Under the pieces are notes generated by a model. It was not told where the DNA came from and made no database searches. It saw only the letters and a list, made by a program, of their open reading frames with translations. Position numbers and translations under genes: made by a program. A stretch of DNA of 64,000 nt. Source: Paucimonas lemoignei (GTDB taxonomy: Bacteria; Pseudomonadota; Gammaproteobacteria; Burkholderiales; Burkholderiaceae_D). The stretch's first letter is position 1. Each line of letters opens with the position of its first letter. Shown here piece by piece: positions 48,452 through 57,565 of this stretch. The stretch lies in assembly GCF_004342585.1 (NCBI RefSeq), contig NZ_SLZQ01000005.1, positions 248,001 to 312,000 on the forward strand, read 5' to 3'.

Positions 48452-49906
48452 TTAGATACCGCCCATGCACATGTATTTGATCGACAGGTATTCGTCGATA
48501 CCGTAGTGCGAACCTTCGCGGCCGATACCCGATTCCTTGACGCCGCCAAACGGCGCGACCTCATTGGAAATCAAGCCTTCGTTGATGCCGACCATGCCGT
48601 ATTCGAGCTGTTCCGCTACGCGCCAGACGCGGCCGATATCGCGCGAATAGAAATAGGCAGCCAGGCCATAACGGGTATTGTTTGCCAATGCCACGGCTTC
48701 CTCGTCGGTCTTGAAGCGGAACAGCGGCGCGACCGGGCCGAAGATTTCTTCCTGGGCGACTGCCATCTCCGACGTCACACCGGTCAGCACGGTCGGCGCA
48801 TAGAAATTGCCGCCAAGCGCATGCTGCGCACCGCCGATCACGGCCTTGGCGCCCTTGCCAACGGCGTCGGCAACCAGACCGTCGACCTTGGTCACTGCCG
48901 CCTGGTTGATCAGCGGGCCGATCACCGTGCCGTTTTCGAGGCCATCGCCCACTGTCATTTCGGCGACCGCTATTGCCAGCTTTTCGGCGAACTCGTCATA
49001 CACGCCGTCCTGCACGATGAAGCGGTTGACGCAGACGCAAGTCTGACCGGCGTTGCGGTATTTCGAGGCGATCGCGCCCTTCACTGCTGCATCGATATCG
49101 GCATCGTTGAAGACGATGAACGGCGCATTGCCGCCCAGCTCCAGCGACACGCGCTTGACGGTATCGGCGCACTGCGCCATCAGGCGCTTGCCGACCGGGG
49201 TCGAACCGGTGAAGCTCAGCTTGCGCACGGTCGGGTTGGCGGTCAGTTCGCCGCCGACAGCAGCCGGACGGGCGGTGGTGACGATGTTCAGCACGCCCGC
49301 GGGAATACCGGCGCGGGCACCGAGCTCGGCTACGGCCAGTGCCGACAGCGGCGTGGCTTCGGCCGGCTTGACCACCATGGTGCAACCGGCAGCTAGGGCA
49401 GGCGCGGCCTTGCGAGTGATCATCGCGATCGGGAAGTTCCAAGGAGTGATGGCCGCGCACACGCCGACCGGCTGCTTGACCGCGATGATGCGCTTGTCGC
49501 CGGCAGGCGACGGGATCACGTCGCCATAGGTGCGCTTGCCTTCTTCACCAAACCATTCGATGAAGGAAGCGCCATAGGCAACTTCGCCGCGCGCTTCCGC
49601 CAGCGGCTTGCCCTGCTCGATCGTCATGATGCGCGCCAGGTCTTCCTGGTTGGCCATGAGCAGTTCGAACCACTTGCGCAGGATGACGGCGCGCTCCTTG
49701 GCGGTCTTGGCACGCCAGGCCGGCAATGCCGCGTCGGCAGCGGCGATGGCACGCTTGGTTTCCGCCGCGCCCATGTCGGGCACATGGGCGATGACTTCAC
49801 CGTTGGCGGGATTGCGGATGGCATTCTTGCCGCCTTCGTCGGCATCGACCCAGCTGCCGTCGATATAGGCCTGTTGTTTCAACAGGCTGGAATCCTTGAG
49901 TTGCAT
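48452..49906 (-). CDS. gabD: NAD(P)-dependent succinate-semialdehyde-type aldehyde dehydrogenase
   Basis: A 484-residue ALDH of the GabD class that oxidises succinate semialdehyde to succinate. Catalytic Cys is in NAGQTCVCVNRF, catalytic Glu in LELGGNAPFIV, and the cofactor region is FTGSTPVGKRLM. The GabD-like ending is FGGVKESGIGREGSHYGIDEYLS. The start MQLKDSSLLKQQ matches E. coli GabD in length. It is the last gene of the operon, 22 bp after the alcohol dehydrogenase. The exact substrate is inferred. Confidence 0.93.
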   Translation of the reverse strand: MQLKDSSLLKQQAYIDGSWVDADEGGKNAIRNPANGEVIAHVPDMGAAETKRAIAAADAALPAWRAKTAKERAVILRKWFELLMANQEDLARIMTIEQGKPLAEARGEVAYGASFIEWFGEEGKRTYGDVIPSPAGDKRIIAVKQPVGVCAAITPWNFPIAMITRKAAPALAAGCTMVVKPAEATPLSALAVAELGARAGIPAGVLNIVTTARPAAVGGELTANPTVRKLSFTGSTPVGKRLMAQCADTVKRVSLELGGNAPFIVFNDADIDAAVKGAIASKYRNAGQTCVCVNRFIVQDGVYDEFAEKLAIAVAEMTVGDGLENGTVIGPLINQAAVTKVDGLVADAVGKGAKAVIGGAQHALGGNFYAPTVLTGVTSEMAVAQEEIFGPVAPLFRFKTDEEAVALANNTRYGLAAYFYSRDIGRVWRVAEQLEYGMVGINEGLISNEVAPFGGVKESGIGREGSHYGIDEYLSIKYMCMGGI

Positions 49907-49928
49907 GATTTTGCTGATCCTCAGGTTA

Positions 49929-51083
49929 TTAATAGACCGAACGGTAAATGGCCAGCGCATCGTCGTAGGTGACTTCGCGCGGGTTATTGACCAGCAGGCG
50001 CTGCACGTTCATGGCATCTTTCGCCAGCATTTCCAGGTCGCTTTCCGGCACGCCGTTGCCCTTCAGATCCTGCTTGAACGGCATGTCGGCCACCATGGCG
50101 CTGATCGCTTCGATGAAGGCATCGGTCGCTTCCAGGTCGTTGGCGAAATTTTGCCCTGGCAGGATGGCGCGGGCCAGTTCGGCATACGCCGGCGCCGCGG
50201 CTTCCCGGTTGAACTTCAGCACGGGCACCAGCACCAGCGCATTGGTCAAGCCATGCGGCAGGTGATAGTGGCCGCCAAGCGGGTAAGCCAGCGCGTGCAC
50301 GGCCGCCACCGGGGAATTGGCGAAGGCCATGCCGGCAAACAGCGAACCCAGCAGCATCGCTTCACGCGCATCGGCATTCTTGCCGTCCTTGATCACGGTG
50401 CGGATATTGTTGAACAACAGGGTCAGCGCGCGCACCGCCAGAGAATCCGACAGCGGGTTCTTCTTGTGACGGCTGGTGTACGACTCGATGGCGTGCACCA
50501 TCGCATCCACGCCGGTCATGGCGGTGATGTGCGGCGGCAGGCCCAGCGTCAACAGGCTGTCGAGCAGCGCCACGTCCGGGTACAGATAGGACGACACGAC
50601 GCCCTTCTTCTCATTGGTCGGCGTAGTCAGGATCGAGATCGCCGTGACTTCCGAACCGGTGCCGGCGGTGGTCGGCACCTGGATCAGCGGCAGGCGCGGA
50701 CCCTTGGCCAGGTTGACGCCATAGATTTCGGGCAGCGGTTGCGGCGACTTCACCAGCAAGGCGACCAGCTTGGCGGTGTCCATCGAGCTGCCGCCGCCGA
50801 AGCCGACCACGCCATCGACGCCGGCGTTACGCGCCAGCTCCACGGCTGCCAGCACGCTGGCTTCCGGCGGATCGGCCTGGACGTCGGAAAACACGGTGGC
50901 CTTGATGCCGGCGGCTTGCAGGCTTTCCAGCGCGCCTTTCAGCATGCCGGAGTCGTGCAGGAACTTGTCCGTGACGAAGAACATGTTGGTGACGCCCAAC
51001 TGCTTGGCCAGTTCGCCGATGCGGTTGGCGGCGCCCTGTTCACAAAAGATTTTCGGCGCGGTTTCAAAAACAAACTGAGACAT
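49929..51083 (-). CDS. Iron-type (group III) alcohol dehydrogenase
   Basis: A 384-residue Fe-ADH. NAD binding is at GFGGGSSMDTAKL. Metal ligands fall in the DAMVHAIESY His and the PLGGHYHLPHGLTNAL His pair. IPTTAGTGSEVT-like substrate loop reads VPTTAGTGSEVTAI. AGGAG lies seven bases before the ATG. Paired with a GabD-type enzyme it could be a 4-hydroxybutyrate dehydrogenase (same size as Cupriavidus Gbd), or act on another short diol or alcohol. This substrate is inference. Confidence 0.92.
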   Translation of the reverse strand: MSQFVFETAPKIFCEQGAANRIGELAKQLGVTNMFFVTDKFLHDSGMLKGALESLQAAGIKATVFSDVQADPPEASVLAAVELARNAGVDGVVGFGGGSSMDTAKLVALLVKSPQPLPEIYGVNLAKGPRLPLIQVPTTAGTGSEVTAISILTTPTNEKKGVVSSYLYPDVALLDSLLTLGLPPHITAMTGVDAMVHAIESYTSRHKKNPLSDSLAVRALTLLFNNIRTVIKDGKNADAREAMLLGSLFAGMAFANSPVAAVHALAYPLGGHYHLPHGLTNALVLVPVLKFNREAAAPAYAELARAILPGQNFANDLEATDAFIEAISAMVADMPFKQDLKGNGVPESDLEMLAKDAMNVQRLLVNNPREVTYDDALAIYRSVY

Positions 51084-51101
51084 GGTATTACTCCTCTTGG
51101 C

Positions 51102-51758
51102 TTAGCCGGCGGTGACCACGCCGCGTTCAATGCGGAACACGCGGTCCACCAGGTCGGCGGAATGAGTATCGTCGGACTCGGACAAAATAATCGACATGCC
51201 GGTGCTGCGCAAGGTGGCGATCACTTCCGTCAGGCGGCGCGACAACACCGGCGCCACGCCTTCGAACGGTTCGTCCAGCAGCAGCAAGGTGCGGCCCGGC
51301 ATCAGCGCACGCGCCAGCGCCACCAGCTTCTGCTGGCCGCCCGACAATTGCAGGGCGCGGCGGTCGCGGAACTCCTTAACCTCGGGCATCAGGCTATAGA
51401 TCCATTGCAGGCGTTCGGCAGAATCCTTGATGCCGTTGGCCCAGGATGGCAGCAGCACGTTTTCCTCCACGGTCAGCGACGGAATCAGGCGACGGTCTTC
51501 CGGCAGATAGCTGATGCCGCGCGTGGCACGACCATGCGAGGCGACATTGACGAGGTTCTCGCCATTGACTTCAAGCTTTTTTGCGTCGACCGGCATCAGT
51601 CCCATGATAGAACGAATCAGCGTGGTCTTGCCGGCGCCGTTACGGCCGATCAAACCAACCATCGCACCCTTGGGCACTTCCATGTTGACATTGCGCAGAA
51701 TAGGAATGCGGTCGATGGCGACGTTCAGGTCTTGAATCGAGAGCAGGGACTGGCTCAT
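51102..51758 (-). CDS. livF: ABC transporter ATP-binding protein (LivF type)
   Basis: A 218-residue HAAT-family ATPase. Walker A is GRNGAGKTT, the signature is LSGGQQKLVALARAL and Walker B is LLLLDEPFEG. It is somewhat shorter than standard LivF. It overlaps LivG by four bases. Symbol by family position only; the substrate is not branched-chain amino acid by evidence. Confidence 0.93.
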   Translation of the reverse strand: MSQSLLSIQDLNVAIDRIPILRNVNMEVPKGAMVGLIGRNGAGKTTLIRSIMGLMPVDAKKLEVNGENLVNVASHGRATRGISYLPEDRRLIPSLTVEENVLLPSWANGIKDSAERLQWIYSLMPEVKEFRDRRALQLSGGQQKLVALARALMPGRTLLLLDEPFEGVAPVLSRRLTEVIATLRSTGMSIILSESDDTHSADLVDRVFRIERGVVTAG

Positions 51759-52537
51759 GCTTTTTTTCCTTCCAGGATTTCAGAGGGAGCGATGTGGTGA
51801 CCGATCACCAGCTCCTGCACCTTTTCATTGCCCAGCACAGCCGCCGGCACGCCGTCGGCGATGATTTCGCCGCTGTAGAATGCCAGGATGCGCGAGACGT
51901 AACGGGCGACGATATCCATGTCGTGCTCGACGAAAAGCACGGTGGTGCCGTGATGCTTCACCGCCGCCATCACGGTATCCATCAGCGGGAATTTTTCCTC
52001 GACGCTGACGCCGGAAGTCGGCTCGTCCAGCAATAGCATACGCGGATTGCTGACCAGCGCCATGGCGATATCGATCAGCTTGCGCGCGCCTTGTGGAATG
52101 GCGCTGACCAGCGAATGGGCCAGATGGGCGACGCCGAACTCGTCGAGAATTTCCAGCGCGCGCTTGCGGCGTGCCGGCGTATCGTAAGCCTTCATGAAAG
52201 ACGGGCGCGGGCTTTCCGCCGACACCAGCGCCACCAGCACATTGTCCAGCACGGTCAGCTGCGGAAACAGCTGCGCCACCTGGAACGAGCGGGCCATGCC
52301 CATGCGGGTGATTTCGCGCGAGGCGCGGCCGACGATGGGCTGGCCTTCGAACAGGATCTTGCCGTCCGAAGGCGGCAGGTAGCCGGTCACCATGTTGATG
52401 AAAGTGGTCTTGCCGGCGCCGTTGGAGCCGATCACGCCGACCACTTCGCCCTTGTTGATGCGCACATTGATGTTGCGCGCGGCGACCACGGCGCCGAAGG
52501 TGCGCTGCAGGTCGATGGTTTCGAGAATGGCACTCAT
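51755..52537 (-). CDS. livG: ABC transporter ATP-binding protein (LivG type)
   Basis: A 260-residue ATPase. Walker A is GSNGAGKTT, the signature-like segment is ISAIPQGARKLIDIAMAL (degenerate, as often in LivG), and Walker B is MLLLDEPTSG. The C-terminal BCA-type extension ends LGNEKVQELVIGHH. ATGA overlap with LivM and with LivF makes a translationally coupled ATPase pair. Confidence 0.94.
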   Translation of the reverse strand: MSAILETIDLQRTFGAVVAARNINVRINKGEVVGVIGSNGAGKTTFINMVTGYLPPSDGKILFEGQPIVGRASREITRMGMARSFQVAQLFPQLTVLDNVLVALVSAESPRPSFMKAYDTPARRKRALEILDEFGVAHLAHSLVSAIPQGARKLIDIAMALVSNPRMLLLDEPTSGVSVEEKFPLMDTVMAAVKHHGTTVLFVEHDMDIVARYVSRILAFYSGEIIADGVPAAVLGNEKVQELVIGHHIAPSEILEGKKA

Positions 52538-53502
52538 GCGTTCACCTTGGCAGTATTGCTAACGGGAGTTTCCGTGGTTTGCTTGCGGCGCTTGCTGACC
52601 AGGCTCCACAAGCCTTTTGGCAGGAAGATGATCAGGATCAGCAGCACGGCGCCCAGCGTCAATTGCCAGGTATGCGGGGATTCCTGGATGGCGAAGGTGC
52701 GCACGGCGGCAAACACGATGGCGGCGACGAACGGCGCCGCGACATGGCCGGTGCCGCCGAGGATCGCGATGAACACGAATTCGCCGGAAGTCGTCCACAC
52801 TGCCATGTCCGGGTCGATGTGACCGGTCGCCAATGCCGTCAAACCGCCGCCCAGCGCGGAAATACCTGCGGCGAAGATGTAGTTGGCGTAGATGGCGCTG
52901 CGCGGCGAAATGCCGAGATATTCAACACGCACTTCGTTTTCGCGGACCGCTTCGGCGATCAGGCCCAGGCCCGATTTCAGCAGACGATGGAAGGCGATTG
53001 CCGCCACCGCGCTGACTGCCACGGTCAGCAGGAAGATCACGCCCTTGGCGGATTCCGGCGACGGCTCCCAGCCGAGGTAGGTTGGCAGCGAAACGTTGAA
53101 GCCATCGGTCGAACCGAGCGCCGACGACTTGACCAGCACGCCGAACAGCACCATCGACAGCGCCATGGTCAGCATGGCGAAGAAGATGTCGCGGTAACGC
53201 GCCAGCAGCAAGCCGCAGATGGCGGCAAAGCCTGCCGAGACTACCACGCCGATTCCCAGCAAGACAAAGGCATCGCGCACGCCGAGGTGTTGCATCGCCA
53301 TGCCGGCTGCGTAGCCGCCGAGAGCGTAAAACAGCGCCTGGCCGAAGGTGACCAGGCCCATGCGCATCTGCACCACGACGCCCAGCACCACCAATGCCTT
53401 GGCAAAGGCCAGCGTGAGCAAAAAGCTCAGCCAGTCCGGCGCCACAAAGCCGCCGACCGCGATAACGACGGCTGCGGCCAATAATGAAAGTTCAGTACGC
53501 AT
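52534..53502 (-). CDS. livM: ABC transporter permease (LivM type)
   Basis: A 322-residue permease with eight or so helices and the LivM EAA-like region SGLGLIAEAVRENEVRVEYLG. YIFAAGISALGGGLTALATGHIDP is a typical LivM segment. The ATG of MRTELSLL is chosen; an in-frame start 21 bases earlier overlaps LivH. The C-terminus is Lys/Arg-rich (KRRKQTTETPVSN). Confidence 0.93.
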   Translation of the reverse strand: MRTELSLLAAAVVIAVGGFVAPDWLSFLLTLAFAKALVVLGVVVQMRMGLVTFGQALFYALGGYAAGMAMQHLGVRDAFVLLGIGVVVSAGFAAICGLLLARYRDIFFAMLTMALSMVLFGVLVKSSALGSTDGFNVSLPTYLGWEPSPESAKGVIFLLTVAVSAVAAIAFHRLLKSGLGLIAEAVRENEVRVEYLGISPRSAIYANYIFAAGISALGGGLTALATGHIDPDMAVWTTSGEFVFIAILGGTGHVAAPFVAAIVFAAVRTFAIQESPHTWQLTLGAVLLILIIFLPKGLWSLVSKRRKQTTETPVSNTAKVNA

Positions 53503-53506
53503 GATG

Positions 53507-54412
53507 TTAGATTTTCCTTGCAAGAATCTGTCCGAACAGGCCTTGCGGACGCACCGCCAGAACCAGGAACATGACGCCGTAGATCACGAACAGCTCGATT
53601 TCCGGCGCGAGATGGACGGCGAACGAGCGGGTCAGGCCGACCAGCAAGGCGCCGACCGCGGCGCCGCCGATGCTGCCCAGGCCGCCGACCACGACCACCG
53701 CAAAAGCCAGCACGATGACTTCGATGCCGATACCCGGCGTGACCGAAATCGCCGGCGCGGTCAATGCGCCAGCCAGCGCGCCCAGGATCGAGCCGATGAC
53801 GAAGGTGACGGCGAACATGACGTTGACATTGACGCCCATGGCCATGGCGACTTCGCGATCGTGGATCACGGCGCGCAACAGGCGGCCCTTGTTGGTGCGA
53901 TTGAGCGCATACCAGGCGATCAGACCGACGATGATCGACACGACCACCAGCGACAGATCATAGTTGGCGAAGCTCAGCGCATCGCCGATCTCACTCTGTC
54001 CGAGCAGGCGGTATGGCTGATAGGCGAAATACGGATCGACACCCCACAGCAGTTTGGTGACATCTTCGAGAATGAGCAGCAAGGCATAGGTGACGATGAC
54101 CATCAGGGTTTCATCGCGGCCGCGCATGAAGCGCAACAAGCCCTGCTCCAGGACCACGCCGACCACCAGGCCGGCAACGAGCGCGCAGCCGAGCAGCAGC
54201 GCATAGCTCCAGTAAGGTGACGAATCGCCGTCGCCATTGAAGTACCAGCCCACCAGCGAGGCGGCGCTGTAGGCGCCGATGGCATAGAAGCTGCCGTGCG
54301 CCATGTTCAGGATGCGCATCACGCCGTAGATGACGGTCAGGCCCGCGGCGACGAGAAACAGCCAGGATGCATAGATCATCCCGTCTATGAGGATTGCGAA
54401 TAGGGTATTCAT
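53507..54412 (-). CDS. livH: ABC transporter permease (LivH type)
   Basis: A 301-residue permease with the LivH N-terminus LIDGMIYASWLFLVAAGLTVIYGVMRILNMAHG, a conserved AHG motif, and the loop LLRAVIHDREVAMAMGVNVNVMF. LivM starts four bases after its stop. A strong hairpin separates it from the substrate-binding protein gene upstream. Confidence 0.95.
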   Translation of the reverse strand: MNTLFAILIDGMIYASWLFLVAAGLTVIYGVMRILNMAHGSFYAIGAYSAASLVGWYFNGDGDSSPYWSYALLLGCALVAGLVVGVVLEQGLLRFMRGRDETLMVIVTYALLLILEDVTKLLWGVDPYFAYQPYRLLGQSEIGDALSFANYDLSLVVVSIIVGLIAWYALNRTNKGRLLRAVIHDREVAMAMGVNVNVMFAVTFVIGSILGALAGALTAPAISVTPGIGIEVIVLAFAVVVVGGLGSIGGAAVGALLVGLTRSFAVHLAPEIELFVIYGVMFLVLAVRPQGLFGQILARKI

Positions 54413-54432
54413 AGTAGTCCGTAGATAAGCGG

Positions 54433-54479
54433 GCGCGCCCGCCGGAATCCGCGTTGGGCGGATGAACCGGCGGGCGCGC
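54433..54479 (-). promoter_or_regulatory. Strong intergenic hairpin between binding-protein and permease genes
   Basis: A 13-bp perfect GC-rich stem GCGCGCCCGCCGG/CCGGCGGGCGCGC with inner ATCCGC/GCGGAT pairing. There is no T run. It probably protects the upstream mRNA from exonucleases or pauses transcription, so that the periplasmic binding proteins are made in excess over the permeases, as known for other ABC operons. Confidence 0.7.
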
Positions 54480-54515
54480 TAGCGCCGCCAAAAAACTAGC
54501 GGCTAGGGTGCTGCA

Positions 54516-55835
54516 TTACTTGCACTTGGCGCCAGGCATGCCAGCCTTGATCCAGTCTGCGGCGGTGGTGCCGTCAGGCGGCATCAGGCATTCAGCGGCA
54601 TAGGTCTTGACGTTGGTGATGGTGCCCTTCTTGGCCTTCTTGTCGTACAGGTATTCACCGTACGACACGCCCTGGACAGCCTGGTGGCCGCCGGCGGCGG
54701 ACATCTTCACGGTGCCGCTCGGCGCTTCGAAGGTCAGGCCCTTCAGACCCTGGATCACGTTATCCGAAGTCGGCATGGCGTTTGCCTTGGCAGTCTTCTC
54801 GGCGGCAGCCTTCACAGCCAGGATGGCTTGCGTCATCTTGTAGGCCGGATAGGATGGCAATTCCTTGAACTGCGTTGTGAAGTTCGGGCGGAACCAGTCG
54901 TTCAGCGCATTCTTCGGAGCGAACTGGCCGTACGGGCCGCGCGCGCCGATGATCATGCCGTTGGGGATCTTGTCCTTGAAGTCTTCCACGCCGGTGTCGC
55001 CGCAGGTCAAGGCAACCGGGCTCTTGTCGAACAGGCCGCGTGCGGAACCTTGCAGCATGAAGGCTTCCATGTCGCCGCCCCAGAAGCTGGAGTGGATCAG
55101 GTCGGCTTTGGCGACGGACAGCGCGGATATTTCAGCGCCGTACTGGCCTTGCATCACTTTCGGCCACTGCTCGGAGACGACCTTGATTTCAGGCTTGAGT
55201 GCCTTCATCGTCAGGATGAAGTCGTTCCAGGAATCCTGACCGAAGGAATAGTTTTGCTGGATGCTGGCGACGGTCTTGATGTTCGGACGGGTTTCGGTGA
55301 TGTAGCGAGCCAGCGCGACATTGTCGACCACGGCGTCAAGGCCGGCGCGGAAGGAGTACTTCGGCGACTTGACGGTTTCGAACAGACGCGAGGTGCCGCA
55401 ATCGAAGAACACGGTCGGCATCTTCAGTTCTTCAGCAACCGGAGCGATCGCCAGGCAGTCGCCGGACGAGATGTAACCGATCACGGCGTCGACTTTCTGA
55501 CGCTGCACCAGGTTACGGAATTCTTCGACTTGCTTGGTGGCGCCACCGTTTTCATCGATGATGACGGTTTCGATTTCCATGCCGTTGATACCCTTCTTGT
55601 TGTAAGGGGCCGGCAGTTTGCCAGCGTTCAAGGCTTCGATGGTCATCTTGGCAGCATTGGCGGCCGGCACGCCGAACGGGCCAGCGGCGCTGCCCGACAG
55701 GAACGTGACGATACCGATACGGAACTTGCCGTTTTCAGCTGCGTGGGCTGCCGGCGCGAATGCGGTCGAAATGGCGACGGACAATGCGGCGACGGCCAGA
55801 CCGGCCTTGCGTACGGATGGGCGCTGAACGCTCAT
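54516..55835 (-). CDS. ABC transporter substrate-binding protein 1 (HAAT family)
   Basis: A 439-residue periplasmic protein with a signal peptide (about 1-32, ending PAAHA before AENGKF). It is a Peripla_BP_6-type two-lobe protein (FRIGIVTFLSGSAAGPFGVPAANAAKMTIEALN...VDAVIGYISSGDCLAIAPVAEELKMPTVFF). It starts four bases after the stop of the second binding protein, with AGGAG inside that gene. The substrate is unknown. Confidence 0.92.
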   Translation of the reverse strand: MSVQRPSVRKAGLAVAALSVAISTAFAPAAHAAENGKFRIGIVTFLSGSAAGPFGVPAANAAKMTIEALNAGKLPAPYNKKGINGMEIETVIIDENGGATKQVEEFRNLVQRQKVDAVIGYISSGDCLAIAPVAEELKMPTVFFDCGTSRLFETVKSPKYSFRAGLDAVVDNVALARYITETRPNIKTVASIQQNYSFGQDSWNDFILTMKALKPEIKVVSEQWPKVMQGQYGAEISALSVAKADLIHSSFWGGDMEAFMLQGSARGLFDKSPVALTCGDTGVEDFKDKIPNGMIIGARGPYGQFAPKNALNDWFRPNFTTQFKELPSYPAYKMTQAILAVKAAAEKTAKANAMPTSDNVIQGLKGLTFEAPSGTVKMSAAGGHQAVQGVSYGEYLYDKKAKKGTITNVKTYAAECLMPPDGTTAADWIKAGMPGAKCK

Positions 55836-55838
55836 GAA

Positions 55839-57200
55839 CTACTCCTCTTTTCTTGGTGGTTGAACTACGGGTGATGCTTGCCGGGCGCGAGCCCGGCGTT
55901 CTTGAATCAGTTCGGCCGGCGGACGCAATGCCTCGGCCGGATAAACGGTCCAGTTGGACAGCATGACTTGCGCCGGCGGGAAGGCGCCGCTCGGCACCAC
56001 TTCACCGATCGCTTGCGCCTGCATGACCTGGTGTGTCAGAGGATCGATATACGAACTGAAACCATCCGGATCTTCCGGCAAGCTCAGGCGCAGGTTTTCG
56101 AATGTGGAGATCAACTTGTCGGTGCTGGCATGCTTGCCAGCCTTGGCCAGCGCGTGGCCGATCGCCATGATGCCGCTGTAGGCGCCTTCCGCCGTATAGG
56201 TCGGATAACGGCCTTCGAGCTTGTGGAAGTCGGCAACGAATTTACGGTTGCGCGCCGTGTCGGGCCAGTTGTTATGGTGACGCGAGGAGAGGATGAGGCC
56301 GCTGGGCGCATGCCGGCCGAGCGACTCCAGCACATCGTAGCTGCCGCCGGTATCAAAATTAGCGATCAGCATCTTGGTATTCAAGCCGCTGGAAATCGCC
56401 TGCTTGAGAAAGCTGACGAAATCGCCGCCCCACAAGCCGATCACGGCGATATCGGCTTTCGTGTTGGCCAGCTCTTCAATATAGGCGGAGTAATCCGGCT
56501 CGTACAGCCTGGGCCAGTACTCGCCGGCGACCTGATAACGCACGCCGAGGCGGTCCAGGTTGCTCTTAAGGTCACGCCATGAAACATGGCCGTAGTCATA
56601 GTCCGGGCCGAGGTAAACCAGGCGCTTCCATTTATTCTTTTTCTGCAGGTCGGCCAGATAGCGCGCCCCTGCCGCCATCGAGGTGAAGGTATCGTTGGAA
56701 AGCCGGAAGTAATAGCGGTTGAATTCTTCGATCGTCAGGCGCGACGAAGCATGGTCGGTGCCGATGAACAGCACGCCACGTTCCCGCGCCATGCGGTTGA
56801 CTGCCTGCGCCACGCCGGAACTGATCACGCCGCACAGGAAACGCACCTTGTCGCGTTCGACATAGTCGGTCGCGATGCGCTGGGCGAACGAGGCTTTGGA
56901 GCGGTCATCCTCGATGATGACCCGGAGTTTCGGCGCCGGCTTATGGCCCGACTGCGCTTGCAAGTCAGCCAATGCCAGCTTGATGCCGCCGATACTGTCA
57001 CGACCATACAGTCCGGCACGCCCGGTCAGCGGAAACATGCAACCGACGGTCGCTTCCGCTTCTTGCGCAGTGGCGCCGAGTTCGATGCGCGCATGCGCTT
57101 CTTCCGGCGCGGCCAGCACGCCGGCGGCAACGATCAGCAGAACCGCGCAATTGCGGATCAGGCTATCGAAGCGACGAATGGCACGGGTTGATCTGAGCAT
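55839..57200 (-). CDS. ABC transporter substrate-binding protein 2, first gene of the operon
   Basis: A 453-residue periplasmic binding protein with a long signal peptide (about 1-37, ending EEAHA). The fold resembles the urea/short-chain-amide group (VGCMFPLTGRAGLYGRDSIGGIKLALADL, then LVYLGPDYDYGHVSWRDLKSNL). It ends in a basic Pro/Arg tail. The ATG of MLRSTRAI has AGGAG seven bases upstream; an earlier TTG is discarded. It is different from binding protein 1, so it may feed the same permease with a related ligand or act as sensor partner. Confidence 0.9.
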   Translation of the reverse strand: MLRSTRAIRRFDSLIRNCAVLLIVAAGVLAAPEEAHARIELGATAQEAEATVGCMFPLTGRAGLYGRDSIGGIKLALADLQAQSGHKPAPKLRVIIEDDRSKASFAQRIATDYVERDKVRFLCGVISSGVAQAVNRMARERGVLFIGTDHASSRLTIEEFNRYYFRLSNDTFTSMAAGARYLADLQKKNKWKRLVYLGPDYDYGHVSWRDLKSNLDRLGVRYQVAGEYWPRLYEPDYSAYIEELANTKADIAVIGLWGGDFVSFLKQAISSGLNTKMLIANFDTGGSYDVLESLGRHAPSGLILSSRHHNNWPDTARNRKFVADFHKLEGRYPTYTAEGAYSGIMAIGHALAKAGKHASTDKLISTFENLRLSLPEDPDGFSSYIDPLTHQVMQAQAIGEVVPSGAFPPAQVMLSNWTVYPAEALRPPAELIQERRARARQASPVVQPPRKEE

Positions 57201-57297
57201 GAGTAATCTCCTTGGCAAATAAGCATTTCAGCTTTGATCTTGTCATTATTCGGATAAAGCATGACGCATCGCTGCCCATTTGCCCGCCGCTGTATTC

Positions 57298-57312
57298 GCA
57301 AGCGGCGTGCCA
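57298..57312 (-). promoter_or_regulatory. Sigma-54 (-24/-12) promoter of the transporter operon
   Basis: On the minus strand TGGCACG-CCGC-TTGC matches the sigma-54 consensus with exact GG-N10-GC spacing. Predicted start of transcription is near 57287, leaving an 87-nt leader to the first ATG. Confidence 0.88.
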
Positions 57313-57406
57313 GGGCTGTGCAAAATGGAAAAATAGTCTGAATGACATGAAAATCCTGCATGCACTATCCAAATTGACATCAAAAATAGATAAAGCGACC
57401 AAACCA

Positions 57407-57467
57407 TGAGCGCATGAGCGAGCGATGAGCGCTCATTTTGATTGACGGCATGAGCGGAAATCGCTCA
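57407..57467. promoter_or_regulatory. TGAGCG half-site cluster (probable activator enhancer)
   Basis: Four forward TGAGCG (57407, 57415, 57426, 57451) and two reverse CGCTCA copies (57430, 57462). They form a 12-bp palindrome ATGAGCGCTCAT at 57425-57436 and a TGAGCG-N5-CGCTCA dyad at 57451-57467. The cluster is centred about 150 bp from one predicted start and 140 bp from the other. It suits binding by the adjacent NtrC-class regulator. Confidence 0.8.
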
Positions 57468-57550
57468 GAATTTCGGCTCGTAATCTCTTTCTTCTTATCT
57501 GCCTATTCCAGCCTGCCAAAGTTTCAACGATCTGACCTATAGCTTCAGCA

Positions 57551-57565
57551 AGGCACACTCCTTGC
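57551..57565 (+). promoter_or_regulatory. Sigma-54-like promoter of the sensor kinase operon
   Basis: AGGCAC-ACTCC-TTGC keeps GG-N10-GC and the TTGC box; only the first T of TGGCAC is changed. Predicted start is near 57577, 47 bases before the chosen kinase ATG. Confidence 0.65.

Noticed and set aside
49896-51800. A 634-codon plus-strand open frame over the alcohol dehydrogenase and LivF genes
   Set aside because: Antisense shadow; composition dominated by His, Gln and Arg.
57407-57467. TGAGCG repeats as a CRISPR-like or satellite array
   Set aside because: The units are six bases with irregular spacing in both orientations, which fits operator half-sites, not a CRISPR array.
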